Positions 41,933 through 50,188 of a stretch of 64,000 nucleotides of DNA are shown here, piece by piece. The stretch lies in NCBI GenBank assembly GCA_027485855.1, contig JAIXQD010000019.1:242153-306152 (forward strand), read 5' to 3'. The notes below the pieces were generated by a model. It worked only from the letters and a program-made list of their open reading frames with translations. It ran no database searches and had not been told where the DNA came from. Position 1 is the first letter of the stretch, and every line of letters starts with the position of its first letter. The DNA comes from Rickettsiales bacterium (GTDB taxonomy: Bacteria > Pseudomonadota > Alphaproteobacteria > G027485855). The position numbers and the translations under genes are program-made.

Positions 41933-42721
41933 TTAGCGCCGGCTTTCCGCTCGTGCGGCCACAGCGGCACCAAAGGCTTGCAAAATTGCCAGCGAATGCG
42001 GGTTTTCCCAAAAGCGCCATTCTGGGTGCCACTGCACGGCCATGGTTAAAGCCTTGGCCGATGGCAGGCTGACGGCTTCAATTAAACCATCAGGCGCAAC
42101 CGCCTCAACCTGCAAGCCTGCCGCCAGCTGATTAATGCCCTGACCATGCAGCGAGTTAACCATGATTTCGCCGCTCTTGCCCAAAATCTGTTCTAACAAA
42201 CCGCCCGCTTGCACCATAACGGGGTGGGCTAAACCATATTGCTCGGCCGCGGGTAGGGTTTTATTCTCGCGGTGATCCATCTTGCCGGGCACTTCATGCA
42301 CATATTGATGCAGGCTGCCGCCCAAGGCCACATTCAGCTCTTGGAAGCCACGGCAAATGCCAAAAATGGGTACGCCCGCCGCAATGGCGGCCTTAATCAG
42401 CGGCAGGTTGGTGGCATCACGCGCAGGATCGTGCGGTGTGCCTGGACGCGAATCTTCGCCGGCATAGTGGCGCGGCTCGATATTGCTGGGGCTGCCAGTC
42501 AGCAAAATGCCATCCAAGCGCTCGACCAGCTCAGTGAGCGGATAACGACCGCCAATGGCTGGCAAAGTAATGGGCAGAGCTTGCGCGCCTTCGGCCACGG
42601 CATGCACATATTTGTCGCCCGCCATATGAAACGGCATATGCGCCACTTCGCGCACACAGCAAGGAATAGCCACAATCGGTGTTGTTTTAAGCGATAAAAC
42701 CATAAAATTAGAGTTACGCAT
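41933..42721 (-). CDS. Class I glutamine amidotransferase-like hydrolase (peptidase C26, PuuD type)
   Basis: The 262-residue protein has the nucleophile elbow GICRGFQELN with catalytic Cys, and the WHPEWR motif carrying the His-x-Glu pair. This is the PuuD-type gamma-glutamyl-GABA hydrolase family. It is divergently transcribed from the speD-speE polyamine operon, which suggests a polyamine-related role, but other gamma-glutamyl substrates are possible. Its stop lies 4 bases before the xthA start. A downstream Met at 42700 is an alternative start; neither has a clear ribosome site. Confidence 0.85.
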   Translation of the reverse strand: MRNSNFMVLSLKTTPIVAIPCCVREVAHMPFHMAGDKYVHAVAEGAQALPITLPAIGGRYPLTELVERLDGILLTGSPSNIEPRHYAGEDSRPGTPHDPARDATNLPLIKAAIAAGVPIFGICRGFQELNVALGGSLHQYVHEVPGKMDHRENKTLPAAEQYGLAHPVMVQAGGLLEQILGKSGEIMVNSLHGQGINQLAAGLQVEAVAPDGLIEAVSLPSAKALTMAVQWHPEWRFWENPHSLAILQAFGAAVAARAESRR

Positions 42722-42857
42722 ATTCGGCCATTGTGCAAGCGGGCGGCAAGATTTGCGGCAAGATTTTTTGAAAGAGTCTTTGCGTTGCCCAAAACGGCAG
42801 GCGTTTGCGCAAAAAGTTTTTTGCCCCGAAAGTAAGATAGGTGTTGCATCGGGGGTC

Positions 42858-42959
42858 AGATTCCATCATACACGAATCTCACGCTTGCCTTAGGCTTTGC
42901 ACGGGTAAGCGCATCTAGGATGGCATGAGTGGGCACAAGGCTTGCTTATGGGACCATCC
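42858..42959 (+). promoter_or_regulatory. Candidate structured leader of speD-speE
   Basis: Three consecutive inverted repeats occur in the 257-base gap before speD: AGATTC/GAATCT (42858-42863 with 42874-42879), CGCTTGCC/GGGTAAGCG (42882-42911, one wobble) and GGATGG/CCATCC (42918-42923 with 42954-42959). In addition TAAGC (42906-42910) can pair with GCTTA (42944-42948), which would compete with the second hairpin. This suggests a cis-acting RNA controlling polyamine synthesis genes. No known riboswitch was recognised. Confidence 0.4.
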
Positions 42960-42978
42960 GCACTGATAGGGGGAGCTG

Positions 42979-43551
42979 ATGCCCAAAAAGGCTGCACTCT
43001 TTCAATCGGGGATGGCGTTGGTGTCAAACCCAACAAAAGCCCGAGTGGAAGCTGGTAAACTTAATGGTTCTGGCGTGTCTGCATTTTCAACAAAACGCAC
43101 ACCTAAAACGGCGCCTGTTGCAGTTGCGGCCACTTTGGCAACGCTTGACGACAACAAAGACCATTTCATCACGCGTGATGGGCGGGTTTTTGCTGGCACA
43201 CACTTGCTCATCGAGCTTTGGGGCGCCAGCCGCCTTGATGAGCTTGAGCATGTTGAGAACACTTTGCGCGATTGCGTGACTGCGGCCAAAGCCACTTTGC
43301 TGCATATTCACTTGCATCATTTTACCCCCAATGGCGGTATTTCGGGCGTGGCCGTGTTGGCAGAATCGCATATCAGCATCCACTCCTGGCCCGAGCGCGG
43401 CTATGCGGCACTCGATGTCTTTATGTGCGGCGATAGCCGCCCTGAAGTGGCCGTGCCGGTGCTAGAGCAAGCCTTTAGCCCTGACCGCACCGAGGTCAGC
43501 ACTTTTTATCGCGGCGAAATAGTCCAACCATGCAAACAGGCGGCCGAATAA
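42979..43551 (+). CDS. speD: S-adenosylmethionine decarboxylase proenzyme
   Basis: The 190-residue protein has a short prokaryotic-type AdoMetDC core from about residue 65, with an unusual N-terminal extension of roughly 65 residues. The self-cleavage site is between Glu129 and Ser130 (LAESHISIHSW); Ser130 becomes the pyruvoyl group. His135 and Cys150 (VFMCGD) have the spacing of catalytic residues in the family. The product, decarboxylated AdoMet, is used by the next gene's spermidine synthase. An AGGGGGAG site precedes the ATG. Confidence 0.93.
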   Translation: MPKKAALFQSGMALVSNPTKARVEAGKLNGSGVSAFSTKRTPKTAPVAVAATLATLDDNKDHFITRDGRVFAGTHLLIELWGASRLDELEHVENTLRDCVTAAKATLLHIHLHHFTPNGGISGVAVLAESHISIHSWPERGYAALDVFMCGDSRPEVAVPVLEQAFSPDRTEVSTFYRGEIVQPCKQAAE

Positions 43552-43553
43552 CC

Positions 43554-44450
43554 ATGACCCAAAATAACGCAACACCGCAAGAATGGTTTAACGAAACACT
43601 TTACCCCAAACATGGCCAACGCTTAGCTATGGATGAGGTGTTGTTTCGTACCAACACCGGCGTGCAAGAGCTGATTATTTTCCGCAATAGCACCTTGGGC
43701 AAAGTGCTGACACTTGACGGCGTGGTGCAAACCACCACTGCGGACGAGTTTGTTTATCATGAGATGCTCACCCATGTGCCGCTTTTCGCCCATGGTGCGC
43801 CAAAAAATGTGCTGATTATTGGTGGCGGCGATGGTGGTATTGCCCGCGAGGTGCTCAAGCACAAAACAGTGCAGCGCTGTGTTATGGTTGAAATTGACCA
43901 AGGCGTGGTTGATTTAAGCTTGGCCCATTTGCCTGAAATTTCGGCAGGGGCCTTCAGCGACCCGCGCCTTGAGCTGGTGATTGCCGATGGCTGCCAATTT
44001 GTAAAAAACACCCAAGAGCGCTTCGATGTGATTATCATTGATAGCACCGACCCCATCGGCCCTGGTGAGGTGCTGTTTACGCAAGAGTTTTACGGCGATT
44101 GCCAAAAGCTGCTTAACGCGGGCGGCGTGATGGTGGCACAAAATGGCGTGCCCTTCTTCCAGCCTGAAGAACTGGCCGACACCCATGCCCGCAGACGTGC
44201 GCTGTTTGCCGACCCATGGTATTTTGTGGCCGCTGTGCCCACTTATTATGGTGGCTTTATGACCTTGGCTTGGGCCAGCGATACACCCGCTTTAAGGCAA
44301 GTGCCGCTCCCCGAGCTGCAAGCCCGCTTTAATGCCGCCAATTTTGCGACGCGCTATTACACGCCAGAGATTCACCAAGCTTGTTTTGCCTTGCCCGCTT
44401 TTGTGGTGCGCGGCATGAATGGCCAAAGCCAAAATAGTAAGGCTGCCTAG
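43554..44450 (+). CDS. speE: Spermidine synthase
   Basis: The protein has 298 residues from the ATG at 43554, two bases after the speD stop. It has the AdoMet-binding GGGDGGIAREVLKH, YHEMLTHVPLFAHG and the catalytic DSTDPIGP motif. It transfers an aminopropyl group from decarboxylated AdoMet to putrescine. Together with speD it forms a two-gene operon. Confidence 0.96.
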   Translation: MTQNNATPQEWFNETLYPKHGQRLAMDEVLFRTNTGVQELIIFRNSTLGKVLTLDGVVQTTTADEFVYHEMLTHVPLFAHGAPKNVLIIGGGDGGIAREVLKHKTVQRCVMVEIDQGVVDLSLAHLPEISAGAFSDPRLELVIADGCQFVKNTQERFDVIIIDSTDPIGPGEVLFTQEFYGDCQKLLNAGGVMVAQNGVPFFQPEELADTHARRRALFADPWYFVAAVPTYYGGFMTLAWASDTPALRQVPLPELQARFNAANFATRYYTPEIHQACFALPAFVVRGMNGQSQNSKAA

Positions 44451-44497
44451 TTTTTGGCACCTAGTTTTTGGGCGCTATTTTACGGGCCACCAAATTT

Positions 44498-46633
44498 TTA
44501 GGGCGTCACACCACTGCGCTTAGGCGACACGCGGCAAACTGCCGGCACTGGCAGTGGTTTATCTTTAGCCAATATGAGGAGCTGTGGCAGCAAACTACCC
44601 GCATCACCCACCACGGCCAATTTTGCGGTAAGGCCGGCTTTTGTTATATCAATCGGCAAAGTTGTTTTTTTGCTGCTGGCCACAACGCGCCATGTGCCGG
44701 TCATTGGCTCGCCAATAAAGCCTTCGCTGACACCGATGCTGCTATTATTTTTATCGGCCTTACCCTCTACGTAAGAGCCCATATCAAGCGGTATGCGCGT
44801 GCCCTTAGGCGACACCAAAGTCAATTCGGTGCCTGCAGGCAAGGCGGTTGAAAAACTGAGCTGCACGCGCAGCGCAAGGCCATTATTGGTATTTTCAACA
44901 GGTAAACTAAATTGCCAGCTACCGTCAAACAGCGCGCCCGCTACTTCTGGCCAAATGGGTCGCACCGCGCCCTCGGCTTGCCAGGCATTTTGTGGCACAG
45001 CCCCCAATAAAGCATCAAGCCGGTCACTATCAACTAAACCAAAACCGCCAAAATGCGGCGCGAATGTGCGGCCTGCGGCATTGACAATGGTTGTTAGTTT
45101 TTCGGGCACGTCTTCATTCATGCGCTGTTTTAGCGGCATGGCGGCCAACAGGGCGGCGGCATAGGCGGTATAAGGGTGCATTTTTTTATGCTGGTCAAAT
45201 TGCCGCGCTAATTGCCCTGCTAATGCTGGCGCTGAAAATGATGTGCCGCGCAAATCAACCGTCGTGCCATCCAAAGCATTTTGTTTAACCTGCATGGCAA
45301 AATAATCACGCATGGCCAAGGCAATGAGAGCATCACGATGCTCTAAAATTTGTGGCAAAGTGCGCAAGAGCGACGGCACCGCGGTGGTTTTAGTCCAATC
45401 CGTAATTGCGGGGATATCGCTGCGCTCAAGCGTATCACCTACTACGTCTAGAAAACCGCCGCGCAAAGCATTTGCTTCAGCGGCGAGCTCTGCTTCTTTG
45501 TCGGGCACGACTTTTGATAAATAGGCTAATGCATTATAGGCCACCGCGCCTGCCCTATTAATCGACACACATAATTCGCCATGCAGTGGCACCATGCGTT
45601 CTGGGCAGACACCATCAATAGCAAGCTTGGTAAAATTTTGGTCTATACCGAGATTTTGCTGCATAAAGCCAAGGTAATTCTGGTTGAGGTCAAGCTGGAA
45701 AGCATCATAGCTGCGGTAATAATCGGTTTGCAGCAAAGGGCCCGCCACTGAAGGATGATAAGGGTTTTGCACAATAACCGATACTCTGCGGCTGCTATGC
45801 TCGGCCACCGTGCAATCTTCATTCTCGCCCACAATAAGCGCCGTATCGGCAAAATCATCGACGCGCGCGCCACCATAACCATAGCCCCTATCTGTTGGCG
45901 CTATGGCAGCATTAAACAAATGGCCATTATTACCGGCGGCTTGCGTAATAATGGCCACGCTCTCGCTAAAAAGCTGTCGCAAGGCTTTGCTATCATAGGC
46001 TCGGTCTGCGCCCGTGAGCATCTCAGACGATGAGATAATATTCGCCTCTAATAAAAAATCTGGTGCGGCGGGTGTATCAAATTTATCGGCGCGCAAGCGC
46101 TCGGCATCACTTCTTACGGCCTGCAGCGAATAGCCCGGTATTGAAAAAACCTGCCCTTGTGCGGCGCTGCTGCCCAATTGGCTATAAAGCGAAATTGAAG
46201 ATGCGCGCAAATGCCGGTTATCATCGTACGAGTTACTGTAACTCCAAATGCCAAACTCTAAGGGGTTTTCGATGGTTTCAACCAGCACCGCTCTAAAGCT
46301 TGGCTTTGCTGCATCAGGGGTTTTTTGCCCTCTTGTTTGCGGCGAAAAGCTTAAAAAATCGATGCTTAATTGCCGCGCCTCTTGCCAATTGCTGAGGGCG
46401 GGTGCGGGCTTGTTCTCTTGTGGGCCAGGGACCGCAATGGTTGGTGGCGCTGGTGTGGTAGCCGCCGGTGGCGCTGGTGTTTTTGCAGGAGCATCAGGCG
46501 CTTTGACCTTTGGCGCGCTCGTCACAAAGGTGGGTGCCGCTATAGACTGAACACTGATGATTGCCGCACTGGCTAAACCCACCGCGCCCAGCAACAGGCG
46601 CATTTTTGATGAACCAATTTTCTTTGGTGGCAT
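44498..46633 (-). CDS. Secreted S8 subtilase-like protein, catalytic Asp/His not apparent
   Basis: The protein has about 711 residues from ATG 46633 (CTGGAG site upstream). The signal peptide KMRLLLGAVGLASAAIISVQ is followed by SIAAP and a Pro-rich linker. The subtilase serine motif GTSFSAPALAGQLA lies near residue 480, and an oxyanion-like QAAGNNG near 230. The usual Asp (DSG/DTG) and His (HGT) motifs were not found by eye. The C-terminal 150 residues resemble a beta-sandwich P-domain-like region (TLVSPKGTRIPLDMGS, MTGTWRVVA). It may be a divergent protease or pseudoenzyme. It forms an operon-like pair with the preceding HEYGH protein. Confidence 0.75.
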   Translation of the reverse strand: MPPKKIGSSKMRLLLGAVGLASAAIISVQSIAAPTFVTSAPKVKAPDAPAKTPAPPAATTPAPPTIAVPGPQENKPAPALSNWQEARQLSIDFLSFSPQTRGQKTPDAAKPSFRAVLVETIENPLEFGIWSYSNSYDDNRHLRASSISLYSQLGSSAAQGQVFSIPGYSLQAVRSDAERLRADKFDTPAAPDFLLEANIISSSEMLTGADRAYDSKALRQLFSESVAIITQAAGNNGHLFNAAIAPTDRGYGYGGARVDDFADTALIVGENEDCTVAEHSSRRVSVIVQNPYHPSVAGPLLQTDYYRSYDAFQLDLNQNYLGFMQQNLGIDQNFTKLAIDGVCPERMVPLHGELCVSINRAGAVAYNALAYLSKVVPDKEAELAAEANALRGGFLDVVGDTLERSDIPAITDWTKTTAVPSLLRTLPQILEHRDALIALAMRDYFAMQVKQNALDGTTVDLRGTSFSAPALAGQLARQFDQHKKMHPYTAYAAALLAAMPLKQRMNEDVPEKLTTIVNAAGRTFAPHFGGFGLVDSDRLDALLGAVPQNAWQAEGAVRPIWPEVAGALFDGSWQFSLPVENTNNGLALRVQLSFSTALPAGTELTLVSPKGTRIPLDMGSYVEGKADKNNSSIGVSEGFIGEPMTGTWRVVASSKKTTLPIDITKAGLTAKLAVVGDAGSLLPQLLILAKDKPLPVPAVCRVSPKRSGVTP

Positions 46634-46691
46634 ATAAGTGCTCCAGCCTTTTCCACTCATATCCACTCTACCCAACAAACTTAACCAGACG

Positions 46692-48083
46692 CTAAATTAA
46701 ATTGTTATTTACCAAACCCAGAGGTTGGTGGCCCGCATAGCCATGACCAAGGCGCTGATTAGCCTTGCGCATGATGGCCGAAAAATGCTGATCGGCCTTT
46801 GCCGCCGCCTTGCTTAAATCCTCATTTTTATTGATTAATTCTGGCCAATAATGGGCCACGGCCAAAAATGTGAGCTGCGCCACATCTTGCCCATGGGCTG
46901 AAAGCGCGGGCATTTTGGCCAATAATTTGGGCAAGTTTTGCTTAAGGCCGTCATAGACAAAATCCGGCCCGTCATCTTCTGCGGGCGGCAAGCCATCTGC
47001 ACCCATAAGGCCAAGGGCAACGCAAACCTCAGTATAGGCATAAATAAGTTTTTCGGGCGCAGGCTGGCGACGCCCCAAAATATTATAAAAAGCCGGCAGC
47101 GCTGTGTAATAGCCATTGCCATAACTGCTGGGCGATAAAATATCAAGATGCAGCGCAAAAATCTGCTCTAAGGTTTTTTGCGGCTGACGCAGCAGCAGCA
47201 AGCCATTGAGCGCGGCAAAAGTTTCGGCACTGGCTTCGTCGCGGATTTTATTCATAAACTTTTTTTCGTTGGTATTTGCTGTGGGCGTAAAAATACGCGC
47301 ATGGCCATATTCATGCAGCAAGGTGCTTAGCGTCTCAAACTTGTGCGCGGTAATATCTTGCTTGTTTTGTGTAAACTCTTTGAGCACCCAGGCGGTGGCG
47401 GTGAGTGGGGCATTAGGCCGCATTAATATCACATGGCGCCTTTTGGCCATGCGATTAACAAAAATCCAACGTTGCTCTGGCACAAAGCTGCTTTGCCGAT
47501 CAGAAAAGTCAGAAATATAAGTGCCATTGATAAAGGGCATGCGCATATGCTGGCGGGCGGCTTTCGCATATTTTTTTGCTTCAGCCCGCAGCGCTGGTTT
47601 TTCAAGGATATCATCTACATCTTGCCATTGCAGCATATCGGTTAAAGTCTTGGCGAGCTCGGCTTGCGTAAGCTTTTTCTCGGGCAGTTGTAAAATTTTT
47701 GTGCTGCCGCCCGTCATAGCCGAGGCCCGCACAATAAGACGGCCATAGGCTTTTGCCGCATCGGCATAAATAGGTGTGGCCGGTGGCGAGCCAGCAGCTT
47801 TTGGCCCCAATACAATAGCCTTAGCCGCCCAATGGCTGGCATTTTGTAAGGCGCGGCGCTCGGCCTTTTTGCCCATATCGGGCAATTGCGGCGCAGCTAA
47901 AATCCAATCGCCAAAAATTGCGGCGAGCTGAGGCGCACCACAATGACCAGACCCAGAATGTGCTGAAGATGCATCAGGATTTAACATACAAAAACTTTGC
48001 ACAGGCAAAGCCAAACAGGAAACGAAAAAAGCGCCACAACTAGGATTGGCAATAAAATTAGTTTGATTTCGCTTAATGCCCAA
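46692..48083 (-). CDS. Putative zinc metallopeptidase (HEYGH)
   Basis: The 463-residue protein has the zincin motif LLHEYGHARIF near residue 260 and a downstream DEASAETFAAL that could supply the third ligand. An N-terminal hydrophobic stretch (SCGAFFVSCLALPVQSFCML) could be a signal peptide, so the protein may be periplasmic. It lies upstream of the S8-like gene on the same strand. The family is not recognised further. Confidence 0.68.
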   Translation of the reverse strand: MGIKRNQTNFIANPSCGAFFVSCLALPVQSFCMLNPDASSAHSGSGHCGAPQLAAIFGDWILAAPQLPDMGKKAERRALQNASHWAAKAIVLGPKAAGSPPATPIYADAAKAYGRLIVRASAMTGGSTKILQLPEKKLTQAELAKTLTDMLQWQDVDDILEKPALRAEAKKYAKAARQHMRMPFINGTYISDFSDRQSSFVPEQRWIFVNRMAKRRHVILMRPNAPLTATAWVLKEFTQNKQDITAHKFETLSTLLHEYGHARIFTPTANTNEKKFMNKIRDEASAETFAALNGLLLLRQPQKTLEQIFALHLDILSPSSYGNGYYTALPAFYNILGRRQPAPEKLIYAYTEVCVALGLMGADGLPPAEDDGPDFVYDGLKQNLPKLLAKMPALSAHGQDVAQLTFLAVAHYWPELINKNEDLSKAAAKADQHFSAIMRKANQRLGHGYAGHQPLGLVNNNLI

Positions 48084-48092
48084 ACCCGCTTG

Positions 48093-48728
48093 TTACCAGC
48101 TGTCCGGTTTTTTGAACCTACCTATTAAGTCTGTCAAAGTTTCTGAGAATTGTGACTCTGCATAGTCTCTTACAGTTAGACTATAAAAAAAATCAGAGTT
48201 TTTGCTAAGTATTGAGCTTGGATTTTTTTTGTGTGCATTAAGCACCATTACTTTTTTTGAAAATTCCTTACGAATGATTTTGATAGGCATCAGCAGGTCG
48301 GAATCGTTCGACAAAACGACAGCTAAGTCATACTCATTTTTAAATGCACCCAAAAGCAACTCACTAGCAAGATTGACATCCGACCCCTTTTCTTGAGTAT
48401 GCAGAACATTCACATATTTTCCTGTGAGTTCGCCCCTGTTATCGACCTCTAGCATTGGTCTTGGTCTAGATAGAAAATGCCCCTCTATAATTTCTAAATT
48501 GCATATAGTTCGGAGCGCCCGCCAGTAGATTTGCTGTCTTATATGCTGGCTAGGGTCATGACGTCTTGATACAACTGGTGCACTAAAATATTTAATTCCA
48601 AGAACATCATTTTGCTTTGCATATCTTTTGATTAACTGTTCAACATCAAGCCATTTATATTGACTATCTTTTAAGCCGCCATAATAGAGATTATAGCCGT
48701 CAATATATGCGATTGTTCTGATTGACAT
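48093..48728 (-). CDS. NYN/PIN-like nuclease domain protein
   Basis: The protein has 211 residues from Met 48728 (a Met at 48737 is also possible). NYN-domain features: YIDGYNLYYGG at the N-terminus, EKGSDVNLASELLLGA, and VVLSNDSDLLMPI, supplying conserved Asp residues for metal-dependent RNA cleavage. The gene is more AT-rich than its neighbours and is preceded by a strong hairpin, consistent with mobile or defence-associated transfer. It ends 10 bases before the HEYGH gene start, so the two may be cotranscribed. Confidence 0.82.
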   Translation of the reverse strand: MSIRTIAYIDGYNLYYGGLKDSQYKWLDVEQLIKRYAKQNDVLGIKYFSAPVVSRRHDPSQHIRQQIYWRALRTICNLEIIEGHFLSRPRPMLEVDNRGELTGKYVNVLHTQEKGSDVNLASELLLGAFKNEYDLAVVLSNDSDLLMPIKIIRKEFSKKVMVLNAHKKNPSSILSKNSDFFYSLTVRDYAESQFSETLTDLIGRFKKPDSW

Positions 48729-48752
48729 GAGATTCATACTTTCAAAATGCAG

Positions 48753-48772
48753 CGGCCGCCTTTCGGCGGCCG
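48753..48772 (-). promoter_or_regulatory. Strong hairpin with GNRA loop upstream of the NYN gene
   Basis: A perfect 8-bp GC stem (48753-48760 with 48765-48772) closes a 4-base loop, which reads GAAA on the minus strand. It lies about 25 bases upstream of the NYN start. On the minus strand only a short TTTT follows after several bases, so it is a poor terminator for lolA; a structured 5' leader is also possible. Confidence 0.5.
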
Positions 48773-48909
48773 TGCGCCCGCAGATCGAAATCTTCGGGGG
48801 AATAGTCTAAATGTATACAGTGATTGTAAATATACTGTAAAGCAAATTCATACATACGCAAAACGTTTTGCACAGCCTTTAATAAACCATTGAACTAGCT
48901 TGGTTTAGT

Positions 48910-49518
48910 TTATTTTTGGTCGCCGTCTAAAAAGCGCGGATCAACAAAAACAAAGTTTTTATTGGGAAGATCCTCACCCAAGCGCACATTTTGCAACCCA
49001 ACGCGGGTAAGAAAACCCTGCGCATCCACCACGCGCCACTGACGCAGCGCCATGGGTGCGGTCGAGAACACCAAAGTAAGCTGCCCCGCTTTTGGATTGG
49101 CCGTTTCAACCACACTCACCTCAACCACACCCGCATCTTTTTGGTAGTCGGTTACGGTTAAATCGCCGCTCAGCTTTACCGGCGCGCGCAAAATCAGCCA
49201 TGCCAGTGAGCTTTGCAGTGGCGCGCTGGTGGCGTTTTTCATCTCGCCATCCCATAAATGCAGGGCCGTGCCATCGGCCACCAAGAGGCTGGCATTTTTA
49301 CCCGCATATTGCAGGCGCATTTTACCGGGGCGCTTTATCAGCAACTCACCGCGGGCGGTTTGCCCCTCATCATTGCTTTGAATAAAGTCAGCCTGCAAGG
49401 TGGTGAGGCTGTTTAAATATTCTTCAATCGGCGCAAGCTCGGCCTCGGTCGCGGGGCGGGCAAAAGCCGGCGCGCTAATAAAGACGAAAAGCAACAAAGC
49501 GGCAAAAAGTTTTTTCAT
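48910..49518 (-). CDS. lolA: LolA-family outer-membrane lipoprotein carrier
   Basis: The 202-residue protein has a signal peptide (KKLFAALLLFVFISAPAFA, cleavage before RPAT). It has YLNSLTTLQADFIQSNDEGQ, RGELLIKRPGKMRLQY and NLLVADGTALHLWD-type strands of the LolA fold (seen as SLLVADGTALHLWDGE). It carries lipoproteins across the periplasm to the outer membrane. In alphaproteobacteria lolA commonly follows ftsK, as here with two genes in between. Confidence 0.92.
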   Translation of the reverse strand: MKKLFAALLLFVFISAPAFARPATEAELAPIEEYLNSLTTLQADFIQSNDEGQTARGELLIKRPGKMRLQYAGKNASLLVADGTALHLWDGEMKNATSAPLQSSLAWLILRAPVKLSGDLTVTDYQKDAGVVEVSVVETANPKAGQLTLVFSTAPMALRQWRVVDAQGFLTRVGLQNVRLGEDLPNKNFVFVDPRFLDGDQK

Positions 49519-49575
49519 AAGGCAAATATAGACATTGATTATGGCATTGGCGAGGCCATTTTGTTAAAATGGCTT

Positions 49576-50178
49576 ATGCAAAATGCGCAAAACCCCGAAA
49601 TATTGCGGCAAAATTTACCCGATGCCCGCATAACGAGCCGTATGGTAAAGGGCCATTTGCGTGTGCAAATTCGTTTTACCGGCAGCAGCTTGCATCAATA
49701 TTGGTTGTTTGAGTTTCGGCCACAATTGCAACAGGCGCTGCTATTACATGCCGAACTGCCCACACATTTGCGCGGTAAAAAAACCAGCGTCACGTTACTA
49801 AATAATGTGCGCCAATATTGCCTAGCCCAAGGCATCAGCCATATGCGCTTTACGGCGCAAGGTGTTGGCAGCTATGTTTGGCTTTGTCATGGGGCATTAC
49901 CTTTGCAAGCCTGCTGGCAAGATATGCGCCTCACTTTGCTGGCCGAACTTGGCGATAATGCCACCGGCTTAAAACCCTATCAGCACAAACGGCTTGAAGC
50001 TTTGCTGCAAAGCCCCAACCGAAAAGCCGCACGCGCTTTGGCGCAATGCCATTATATGTGGTGCGGGCAAGAGGTGCGCACCCATTTGCGCGGCCTTGTG
50101 TGGCAGGGCGAGTTTATTTTTGCCAAGCGGCCACAACCGCCACACAAAAATAGCCCAACCCCTCAATACAAGTCCTAG
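49576..50178 (+). CDS. Hypothetical protein divergent from lolA
   Basis: The protein is about 200 residues (start ATG 49576; the frame also opens at TTG 49561). It has RGKKTSVTLLNNVRQYCLAQ, SHMRFTAQGVGSYVWLCHGA and YQHKRLEALLQSPNRKAARA, a mixed alpha/beta pattern with a helical end that could suggest an acyltransferase-like fold. No family is recognised. It converges on the minus-strand HExxH gene, which ends 10 bases away. Confidence 0.6.
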   Translation: MQNAQNPEILRQNLPDARITSRMVKGHLRVQIRFTGSSLHQYWLFEFRPQLQQALLLHAELPTHLRGKKTSVTLLNNVRQYCLAQGISHMRFTAQGVGSYVWLCHGALPLQACWQDMRLTLLAELGDNATGLKPYQHKRLEALLQSPNRKAARALAQCHYMWCGQEVRTHLRGLVWQGEFIFAKRPQPPHKNSPTPQYKS

Positions 50179-50188
50179 CTAAATTTAC

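Noticed and set aside
48753..48772. Hairpin read as the lolA terminator
   Set aside because: It lies about 140 bases after the lolA stop and lacks an adjacent U-tract on the minus strand; kept as an unassigned leader hairpin.
49561..49575. TTG start for the 200-residue protein divergent from lolA
   Set aside because: An ATG five codons later is equally placed and neither has a ribosome site; ATG preferred.
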